NCBI GenBank assembly: GCA_010909165.1
Contig: MU008164.1
Location: 930,001-994,000 of the forward strand
Reading direction: 5' to 3'
Length of the DNA stretch: 64,000 nt
Origin: Anthoceros angustus
Lineage: Eukaryota > Streptophyta > Anthocerotopsida > Anthocerotales > Anthocerotaceae
The notes under the pieces are model-generated. The model ran no database searches and had not been told where the DNA came from. It saw nothing but the letters and a program-made list of their open reading frames with translations. The translations under genes were made by a program, and so were the position numbers. Of the stretch, positions 55,962 through 64,000 are shown one piece after another. Numbering within the stretch: the first letter of the stretch is position 1; every line of letters starts with the position of its first letter.

Positions 55962-56400
55962 TCAAATGCCTTTCCCGTAACTACCTACTGCACCAAGGAT
56001 ATCGTGATCAGGGATGATGAAGGGCCTACCTATCACCGGTGCCGAAGAAGCCGCTAGTCCTGCGCACATAGCCGTCTTATAAACAACGTTAGCTTTCTGA
56101 GCTATGGAAACCGGAAAGCTCACCACGGAGGAAGGGAGGCCCTCAATTCTTATGGCTGTGATAGGCTTTTGCACACTCCTTAATTAGCCTAGAGAAGTCC
56201 TTGCCCATAGCCCCATGAGTCTCGAGGGCGAAGGGGATGAAAACATGGCCGTCTTGCATAGGAGAGTACTTAACACCATAATGTTCTTTCCGTCGTAATA
56301 AACAGGAAGCGGCGTTTTCCCACTTTATACAAATAACCGGCGGCAACATGGGCACTCAAACCCTTCTTGGACTATTTGTTTGAAAGTAAGAGGGAAAAAA
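55962..56400 (-). pseudogene. Retroelement-like relic, C-terminal domain, copy 2
   Basis: Same order of blocks as 12760-13400: YSPMQDGHVFIPFALETHGA, MGKDFSRLIKECAKAYHSH (56143-56355), then, after a frameshift, VSIAQKANVVYKTAMCAG and GRPFIIPDHDILGAV (55962-56174). This copy is better preserved around FIPFALET. The family assignment (plant non-LTR-retroelement-like) is tentative. Confidence 0.45.
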
Positions 56401-57559
56401 GGGTGGCACATGTTCTTAAACATGAGTTCATGACATGGGGTGGCCAAACAAAGGGATTTGTTGAAGATCGAATGCAATTTTGCACGCAAAACATGCCCAT
56501 ATTTAAGTCCATGTAGGCGGGGGCAGAGGGCTGCTATGCTTTGTAATATGCAACTTTTACACGCATGGTGAGTGGTTTGGGAAATATATGGATATGCATG
56601 AAGTGTTGAGCATGACGGCTTAAATTTGTAACGTGGATGAGGTGTACGGCCTTGGTTGTATTCTCGCACACGCCAATGCAACATCAAGGCGGGCGGTTGT
56701 TTTTCCAATTTTATTGTGGCTGGTCGTATACAAGGCACACGAGTGGCCGCATGCCGCCGCCCACCCACCCCGCACCGGTACATAGATGAACTTCTATCCA
56801 TTCCCATCTCGCCGTTAGCGCGATAGCAAGAAGCAACAAGCGCATTTCTTGCCGAGTTCATGGGCATATTAATTAACCTCGAGGCATTGGGACAAGAGAC
56901 AAAGAGCGTATGGGTGACACTTTCGTTTACGTGTCCGTTTGCACGGTTTGAATTGATAACATCGTATTAATGAGCGGCAAGAATAAAGTAGGTATTCGAC
57001 CTAATAGGGTGAGTCCCATAGAGAACTATATAATTGTGAACATCTACTACTCAACATGCTCGCCTATTTTGCAAGGGCATGTTCTCGATGTGGCTTTCAA
57101 ACATCCGCGACAATTTCACTCGCCACTCAATTCCTTCATCCAATATAGGACCTCATTTCCCCGGTCGCTATCGCCCCTCTCCCGTTGCGTGGAAAGGCGG
57201 TCGATTTAGTTTTCGCGAATGGCCTTTTATCCAAGCATACAAGTGTTTCCTTCCATTCAAGTTGAATCCATAATAGAGGATTATAGTCTTGTCAACAAAC
57301 AACCGTTGGATGTTCTTTGGTAATCCTCTTTTTCCCACCGCTTCAGTCCTGCTCGTCGCCCGGACCCCGAACAAAAATTCTTCAACATATTTCCTTCAAA
57401 CGCATCAAGCAGTTTCCGGCTTCGCATCAAAGGACCATAAGCGAAGGCTTCTCACAATTAAAGTCCACGCTGTCCACCTTCCCAATCCAAAAGCCTTATA
57501 TGCCTCCGCACATGGAGTAGCGATGAACATTCCTTTCCGTATCTCCTTGATATCCCCAT
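56401..57559. other. Unassigned; possible remainder of relic genes
   Basis: A 180-codon leftward frame (56325-56867) overlaps the relic but shows no domain. Plus-strand frames at 56970-57640 overlap a leftward product with LPKNIQRLFVDKTIILYYGF. I cannot decide which strand is meaningful. Confidence 0.25.
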
Positions 57560-58330
57560 TCATTTTTCAATTTGTTCTTTGTTGGCGACCAATATTACGA
57601 TATGCCCCAAATACATATCGCGTTGGGGTACCTCTCGAGTAATGCTTAGAGAGGACAACCTCTTGAGGACTTGGAGCGGAGGCAAGTTCGCCTCACGCCT
57701 CCGCTCTATTGTACCATCTCCATCATTTGTTAGCACAAGAGCTATGTTGTTCTCCACAATAAGGGCGATTCCCTCTTGATCAATCCAAAACAACCTCCAC
57801 CACACTCTCTCATTACTTGTATGTCCTCAAGTTCAATAACCCATTCTTCAAGTGCTTCACACCTTCTGATGGCGACAGACCACCATCCTGCCCCTTTTTG
57901 TCTTTCGCTTTCAAAGCCATAAGCGGAGCTGGAAACACGATAATTTTTGAAGGGGGTTAATAATCTCGAAGGGGGTTTTCCCCAAATAATCTCTGAAGGG
58001 GGTTTTTGATGGGCCCTAAAACAGCAGTTTGAAGGCATTGCGGAAAAAGCTCGAAAAAAGGTGTCACCGGTAAAGTTACTACTTTCCATCCGGCAATGTT
58101 TGTGTCGAATGGTGGTATGGCTCGAACCTAGGGAATGATGCAAAGTAGGAGCGGTGAGGAAGGCCGTTCTGCCGGGCGAGGGGCATAAACTTCGATTTTG
58201 GGATGGAAATGTGGTTTTGTTATGACACCACAAAAGCCACGCAGACGGTATTTCCTAACACGAAACATCGACGGACTTACAACATTAACTCTGGACCCGG
58301 GAAAAAGCAGATTTCGTTTCACTCATCCCG
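57560..58330 (-). pseudogene. Unrecognised repeated gene family, copy A
   Basis: Leftward reading gives VWWRLFWIDQEGIALIVENN, then ALVLTNDGDGTIERRREANL, REVPQRDMYLGHIVI. Upstream frames contain FRVRKYRLRGFCGVITKPHF and AIRRCEALEEWVIELEDIQV. The same block order recurs in copy B at 58615-59080, so this is a genuine coding family and not chance. No known domain is recognised; frameshifts are present. Confidence 0.45.
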
Positions 58331-58614
58331 AGTTCAATCCATCGTCATCACTTGGTCCGACTTCTCCTGCATTGTCATCACTATCTTGACACTTTTCGCG
58401 AGTTGTATGAACGCAACTCATGAGCTTATCCCTTATCGCTTTTTGTCCACCGTGATACATGTTTCCGCATGCTCAACACAAACCCATGTCTGGGATGGTA
58501 TTTCATTCACAAATACCTCATATGTTTTTAGGTAATGGACCTTATTCCCTTTTTCCTCGGCATTGGACGGATGGGTTACCACTCTGGCGGACTATGTTCT
58601 GCACATATCTCCCT

Positions 58615-59080
58615 TCATACGCATCTGTGCTCGGTCCGATACCGGTGGATAAGAAAGTGAGGTCGTGGTGCGTTTAGCTTCACGTCAATGACCTCCCAAT
58701 CCGAATGGCCTAGTATGCGTGTCCGTATTGCAGCCGCATCCCTCTCGGTTCCGTTATGTCCCCATTCATCGTGCCATTTCCCAGTTGCCTTCCGCATTTT
58801 GATATGCCCCAAGTACATATCACGGCGTGGGAGGTCCCTCAATAATGCCTCATCTAGCAAAGCTTCATCCGGCACTTGAAGTGGTCATTATGATCCACTT
58901 CTGCGTGAAAACCACTTCCAAGAATGACTAGCACTAGCCCAATGTTATTCTCCACAATGATAGCAATCTCCTTCCGGTCCACCCAAAAGGCTTCCCACCA
59001 CTTGTACTCTTCAATCCTTATGGACGCAAATCTTTTAACCCTTCACGCAAATGGGCCACACCTTCCATCGGTGATAGGAT
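58615..59080 (-). pseudogene. Unrecognised repeated gene family, copy B
   Basis: Blocks: YKWWEAFWVDRKEIAIIVEN and NIGLVLV (about 58935-59020), then after a frameshift ALLDEALLRDLPRRDMYLGH, KMRKATGKWHDEWGHNGTER, and RILGHSDWEVIDVKLNAP (58615-58875). Corresponds to copy A, including the R-D-M-Y-L-G-H-I motif. Function unknown. Confidence 0.45.
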
Positions 59081-59139
59081 ACTGCCGTTCCTTCTTGTCC
59101 CCCCTAGCTTCACCCGCATGCACCGTAGGATGGTGCTAA

Positions 59140-59572
59140 AGGCGCCGCCGGCGCCTCCCCACTGCTCATGGGCGCGGCCGGCGCGCCTCCCCTAACACAC
59201 CACCGCCCATGGCGCGGCCGGCGCCTCCCCTAACACCACCCATGGCGCGGCCGCCGGCGCCTCCTAACACACCACGCCCATGGCGCGGCCGGCCGGCGCC
59301 TCCCCTAACACACCACCTGCCCATGGGCGCGGCCGGCCGGCCCTCCTAACACACCATGGGCGCCGGCCGGCGCCTCCCCTAGCACACCGCCATGGGCGGC
59401 CGGCGCCTCCCCCACACCTGCCCATGGGCCGGCCGGCGCTCTCCCCTAGCACACCCGGGCCGTGGCGCGGCCGCCCATGGGCGCCCGGCGCCTCCCCCTG
59501 CCCATGGGCGCCGGCCGGCGCCTCCCCTAACACCACCCCACCCATGGGCGCCGGCCGGCCCCCATCTCCTCA
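59140..59572. repeat. GC-rich array of 'GGCCGGCGCCTCCCCTAACA' units
   Basis: About ten imperfect units of 30-45 bp combining 'cccatgggcgcggccggcgc' with 'ctcccctaacacacca'. GC content is far above the flanks. The palindromic core (GGCGCC, GGCCGGCC, CCATGG) is present in most units. Long Pro/Arg/Gly frames on both strands are a by-product. Confidence 0.85.
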
Positions 59573-60170
59573 TAGGCTGTCTTCAAGAAAATATATATTT
59601 AGCGCCTCAAGAGTTGCAACTTGGGATTGTTGGTCAAGTGTTTGGGAAATAAGTGTAGTAATGAATAGGTTGCGTGTTCAAAACCCGTATCTTCCTAACA
59701 ACTCAATTTTGTTGATTTTAAGGATGCTTGCATGGGCGCATGGGCAACTAACTTTGTTCATTTTAAGGACGCTAGCATTGCCTTAAAGCCCAAGTGGTTG
59801 CATTGAGTGCGGAAGGTTGAAGACCATTGGCGACCTTTTGGATGAGGTCGTGATGCTAGATCTTTGTGGCGATCGACACCGTCTGGCCCAAGAATGGTAC
59901 TATTGAAGGCGAGCAAGCAATGGAGAGAGCGACAACTTGAGGCGGAGGATATGGACCGCCTCGAATATGGCGGTGGTACTTGACTCGATTTGGCGCAAGG
60001 CATGGATGAGTCGTCGGGCCGCACTCTTGAATGACTATTGTCGATCTTGATGACCACTTCTTCCTTTAGCGATTGTTTGTTGCAATGTTCTCACGACCAT
60101 TGAAATAAGACTCGCTAGTACAAGATTGTTTTCATTGTGTTCCACCACTTGAAAGTAAAAGTTTTCGGTT
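59573..60170. other. No recognisable gene
   Basis: Short, unconvincing frames only. Confidence 0.3.
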
Positions 60171-60179
60171 GTAATAAAC

Positions 60180-61052
60180 ATATGAAAATGGCGACCCTCT
60201 ATGCATTCTACAAAAGCAGCGGGCCCACACCCTATTGTGCTCCGGTTCTCGGGTGTAGACTTGAAAGTCGTCTTTTATCAGATATGACCTCGTAAAGGGT
60301 GTGTGCATTATCAAAGTAGGGCACATATGTCGCTCTAGGAAAGGTGTTCTTCGTGACAAGGGGTGTCGTCAGAGAAGGGGTCGATATCCCCCTTCAAAAA
60401 TTATCGTGTTTGGACCAAGCGCAATGGTGGGAGCGAAGTTCAAAATTCTAAACCATCTTGATTCCCAGGTGAAGTGGAATACGCATCGCGAAGCGTGGCC
60501 ACGGTCTTGCCGTTCTTCCGTGATTTTGAGCGATCTTTTGGAAGGAAAGGTTGTTCACCGTTTACCGCCTTGTATGCATATCCTCTTGCTCCTTTCCGAT
60601 CGCCATACATATGAAAATGGCGACCCTCTATGCATTCTACAAAAGCAGCAGCCCACACCCTATTGTGCTCCGGTTCTCGGGTGTAGACTTGAAAAGTCGT
60701 CTTTTATCATGACCTCGGAAAGGGTGTGTGCATTATCAAAGTAGGGCACATATCTTTGTTCTAGGAAAGGTGTTCTTCGTGACAAGGGGTCTTGTCTCGG
60801 CGAGAAGGGGTCGATATCCCCCTTCAAAAATTATCGTGTTTGGACCAAGCGCAATGGTGGGAACGAAGTTCAAAATTCTAAACCATCTTGATTCCCAGGG
60901 TGAAGTGGAATCGCTTTGCGAACAACGATGCGTGGCCCGGTCTTGCCGTTCTTCCGTGTGATTTTGAGCGATCTTTTGGAAGGAAAGGTTGTTAATTTGT
61001 TCACTTGCCGCCTTGTATGCATATCCTCTTGCTCCTTTCACGATCGGCCATA
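60180..61052 (-). repeat. Tandem duplication of about 430-440 bp with coding relic
   Basis: Units 60180-60607 and 60608-61052 share 'catatgaaaatggcgaccct', 'gctccggttctcgggtgtag', 'gggtcgatatcccccttcaa' and 'gcgatcttttggaaggaaag'. On the minus strand they read FVECIEGRHFHMYGDRKGAR, GYAYKAVNGEQPFLPKDRSK and, further left, TREPEHNRVWA. Unknown protein, frameshifted in both units. Confidence 0.8.
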
Positions 61053-61860
61053 CATATGAGCGAAAGTCCGCTACTTAGTTATAATCTTCACTTAGGTTTT
61101 GGAGTGAATGTCACTGCAATGTCCGCCATGTATCTATTGTAAAAGCCTCTTTGTGTCTCGAAGCTTGAGAAACAAGAAAACATTTGATCTCTCGATCATG
61201 TGTGTGACCAACCAGAAGGAAACCAACCTTCACTTTAACAAACACTTGAAGGTCAACGAGCATATTGAGGTATGCGAATAACAGCTGATTTTTGTTCTCC
61301 GGCATGTATTGTCAAGCTGGAGATAAAGCACTTTAGGAAGCACCCCTTCATATGAAAATATGACATCTTGAATTATGTTGATAGTAAGATTCGCGTCATT
61401 CCGCAAATTGGCATAATGCAAATACGCTCTCGCCTTGAAAGTGTAATTATGCACCATACAGCCCACTACATGAACATTAATAAGTGAACTGTCCGATAAA
61501 TCTTTTGGGTATCGAATAAAATGGGGCTCGGTCTTCTTTTGGTCCATACCGCCGATAGCCGTAAGCATGTACTTGTGAGGTTGAGCATAACTTTTAGAGC
61601 GATGCTTTGCGCTTTGTCCCTCTGCTCAGACGTAGTCGATGAGACGCCTGTTCTTCATATACCGCACAACCGGAAAAATATGCACATGTCAAAACAAGGA
61701 GTATTGCACAACGACCTCCACCACATTTGACCACAAAACTCCTACATGAGTACGGGCACACCAGCAGCATACAGGCCACATGCCCACCGCATGCAAGGAC
61801 TAAGGCGAAGGCACCGGATGTATGGCGACCATGTATTGCGCATCATGCACTATACCCATG
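61053..61860. other. Unassigned, perhaps continuing coding relics on the minus strand
   Basis: Two leftward frames (61230-61568 and 61594-61779) with no domain I recognise. Confidence 0.25.
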
Positions 61861-61869
61861 GGGAACAAT

Positions 61870-62410
61870 ATATGCCCATAGGCGCCGGCATATATATTGC
61901 CGGCATAGGTCGGGTCATGCCGGTGCCTGCATAAACCGATGTATGGGCATAGGCGCCGGCATGCCGGCGCCTGCATAACCATTGCTACGGACATAGGTCG
62001 GGTCATGACAGTGCCTGCAAAAACCGTGGTATGAACATAGGCGCCGGTATGCCGTCGCGTATGTAATAGGAGCAAAGTACGCACAAAGGCGCCCTCATGC
62101 CGGCGCCTCCGCACCCAGAGCTATGTACATAGGCACCGGCATGCCGGCGCCTCCGCACCCAGAGCTATGTACATAGGCGCCGGCATGCCGGCGCCTATGT
62201 AACCATATCTATGGGCATAGGCGCCGGCATGCGGCGCCTCCGCCCGAGCTATGTACATGGCGCGGCATGCCGGCGCCTATGTAACCAGAGGTCAGAGCCG
62301 TCATGCCGGCGCCTATGTAACCATATCTATGGGCATAGGCGCCGGCATGCGCGGCCAGAATCGAGCTATGGTTACATAGGCACCGGCATGCCGGCGCCTT
62401 CCTCCAAACA
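61870..62410. repeat. Array of GC palindromes (GGCGCCGGCATGCCGGCGCC)
   Basis: About nine to ten units of roughly 47-50 bp. Each has a perfect or slightly damaged 20-bp palindrome ggcgccggcatgccggcgcc followed by a spacer of the type 'tatgtaaccatatctatggg' or 'cacccagagctatgtacata'. Clear palindromes are centred near 61961, 62142, 62191 and 62232 (one base short). Units at each end are more decayed. Confidence 0.88.
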
Positions 62411-62436
62411 TCATGCATGTGTGCCACCATGGACGC

Positions 62437-63209
62437 CTACCCCGCCATTGTAAGCACGATGGTGCCGGCATACATGTTATCGACCGTCTTTGTGGGCATG
62501 ACGGCATAAACCGATTGGATAAACACGGTCCCTACCATGCGGCAACATGTCAACGACATTAATTTCCCGGGCTTGATTCGCCTTGTGATTAAAGGAACAA
62601 ACCTTGATCCGCCTTGCCGATGTGTAATAATAGTGCGCTTGAGGCCCTCGCAGAGAACAAGTAGAAAACCTGTTTGATTTTGGTATCCGGACCTTGGAAA
62701 GTTGTTTCTCCACGGGGTTAAGAAATACGCATAGGAGACGAACTTCATGGAGGACCGTGCCATATCCGTCGATCGGGCCCATATTTCCAACTTGGAAAAT
62801 GTATCGGGCATGTGAAAACATCGACGCTCGCGCCTTTCCGACATGAATTGAAAAGTGGAATCCATCCATGCAACCTGCATGCGATTTAGGGTTGCCGAGG
62901 ATTCCCGCTCCCCCATGGAGCATTGCACAATACTCGGCCTTCAACTCCTCATACCGCTGGAACCTATGCAAGAACTCTCCGAATGCTTGCAAACAACACC
63001 GAATGCGCCCAGCCCATGATATGTGTGATGACCTTCTCCTTAGGTTTCGCGATGTCCACATCCACTAGTGATGCAAAACGCTTCTTGCTCCGCCTCCCCA
63101 TCCTCGATAACGATACTTCTTGCAAGTTTGCCTTGCGAGTTTGCACACGAGCTTGTTGCGGCATGGTTTCAAAGTCCATCGTCACTACCTCGCTATCGCT
63201 TTTGGACAA
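62437..63209 (-). pseudogene. Unrecognised coding relic
   Basis: Two overlapping leftward frames are both long: 62477-63061 (194 codons; FGEFLHRFQRYEELKAEYCA, HGGAGILGNPKSHAGCMDG) and 62437-62928 (163 codons; MDSTFQFMSERRERRCFHMP, RSSMKFVSYAYFLTPWR). The second has the more natural composition and probably continues the first after a frameshift. Upstream (62964-63209) is a basic stretch, GRRSKKRFASLVDVDIAKPK. No family recognised; transposase or viral-relic origins were considered without support. Confidence 0.35.
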
Positions 63210-64000
63210 TGGAACCCCACATGCCCGCTTTTTGAATCACCGAATCCACACATCGCTCGCTACAAATGTTTCACTCGGTGGCTTGGGGTGGAAAGAGCAT
63301 CTCTCATTACCCATCCCTTCCGCGATACCGGTCGCAATCGGTGATTCATCGCGAGGTTGAGCCGTCCGACGCTTTCATCCGCTGCAAACAAACCCGCGGC
63401 GCAATGTCGGCGATCGATTTTGTCCTCTTCCTCCATGCCTCGAACTTCCGGACTCCGCTCCATAGAGCATAGAGGTTCACGTTTCTTGGAGTGTGGGGAA
63501 CACACCGAGGAAGTCTTGGTGATGTTTATGCGCCTCCAGCCTTCGCTGTAGAAGTCATCTCAACAGATTCAAGACGCACCACATGGTTTGTCTACAATTC
63601 CAGCCCCTATGAAGTGCGCTTGAGTGTAGACGGAGGACGAAACACACCATCGATGGTCCACATTGCACGGGGTTTGCGGTGTCGCAGATACAAACTTGAC
63701 ACACCCTGCACCGCTGCCGGTATTGCGTTTCCTCTTCCGAGTAGCATCAAAGTCCCTCTCGAATTGCGACATCGCTTTTCCTCGTCCTACAAAATCCGGT
63801 GGAAGCCGATTGTCACTCTGGAGGAACATTTGAAAGCCTATACAATTGCAAACCGAACGGCGATCACCTCAAACGCGTAGCCGTGGAGTTAAGTGTAACA
63901 TCGTGGTGCACTCGAACTCGAGGTCACACTAGTCTCCAACCCGACTACCGCTCAGTTAGAGTCGGTGTGACATATGTAGAGTCTTAGCTAGAAGAGTCAA
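63210..64000. other. Right edge, unassigned
   Basis: A 129-codon plus-strand frame (63491-63880, VEVISTDSRRTTWFVYNSSP ... KIRWKPIVTLEEHLKAYTI) looks mildly protein-like, but a leftward frame covers the same bases. I cannot assign either. Confidence 0.25.

Noticed and set aside
59264-59786. Pro/Arg/Gly-rich proteins on both strands
   Set aside because: Direct translation of the GC array; frames are open on both strands because the unit lacks stop codons.
61870-62410. CRISPR-like array
   Set aside because: The host is a plant, spacers are themselves repeated, and the repeat is a full GC palindrome; no cas genes.
57000-64000. Endogenous giant-virus insertion
   Set aside because: Unknown ORF families and GC arrays made this worth considering, but no hallmark gene (major capsid protein, packaging ATPase, D5-type primase, polymerase) can be read.

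Overview
This is nuclear DNA of a land plant. The two clean genes have GT-AG introns (mostly 55-200 nt). There is a plant-type PPR editing-factor gene, plant VPS52 and SULTR4-type genes, and plant-type Copia and MULE elements. The very short introns, and a PPR-DYW protein whose last three residues are GRP instead of DYW, point to a seed-free lineage. A lycophyte such as Selaginella fits best and a hornwort is the main alternative. This assignment is inference.

Layout. 1-479: start of a GRF zinc-finger gene running off the left edge (minus). 1.36-2.7 kb: a dispersed repeat and a P450 gene fragment. 2.72-5.92 kb: a broken PPR-DYW editing-factor gene whose N-terminal open frame carries two OSB-type PDF (single-strand DNA-binding) motifs, followed by amplified PPR modules and an intact C-terminal E/DYW open frame. 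6.47-6.87 kb: further decayed PPR modules. 7.73-11.91 kb: a complete 20-exon VPS52 gene (minus, 780 codons). 12.4-13.4 kb: the inverted partner of the dispersed repeat, a 56-bp satellite and a retroelement-like relic. 13.4-20.3 kb: mostly non-coding, with a 33-bp minisatellite at 15.9 kb. 20.34-24.75 kb: a complete 17-exon SULTR4-type vacuolar sulfate transporter gene (minus, 709 codons). 24.75-28.5 kb: GC-rich upstream DNA and unassigned gene fragments. 28.54-32.71 kb: a MULE with terminal inverted repeats, target-site duplication and a SWIM-type transposase whose catalytic core is tandemly duplicated. 35.28-35.93 kb: a secreted proline-rich protein gene. 36.5-40.3 kb: an unrecognised gene with degenerate downstream repeats. 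40.33-47.74 kb: a complete but inactivated Copia retrotransposon. 48.3-51.7 kb: a CACTA-like terminus and transposon-like coding relics. 53.57-54.09 kb: a RING-H2 gene. 55.9-64 kb: retroelement and unrecognised coding relics, two GC-rich palindromic arrays and a segmental duplication.

The functional host genes are independent housekeeping genes (Golgi tethering, vacuolar sulfate export, ubiquitin ligase, cell wall). Two themes stand out. The first is the PDF/PPR/DYW:GRP gene, which combines an organellar ssDNA-binding motif with an RNA-editing factor. The second is the contrast between flawless exons in VPS52 and SULTR4 and pervasive 1-8 nt deletions in nearly every duplicated or transposon segment. 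Several of those deletions turn CAG into CG, which suggests either CHG-methylation-linked sequencing error or a real deletion-biased decay process.
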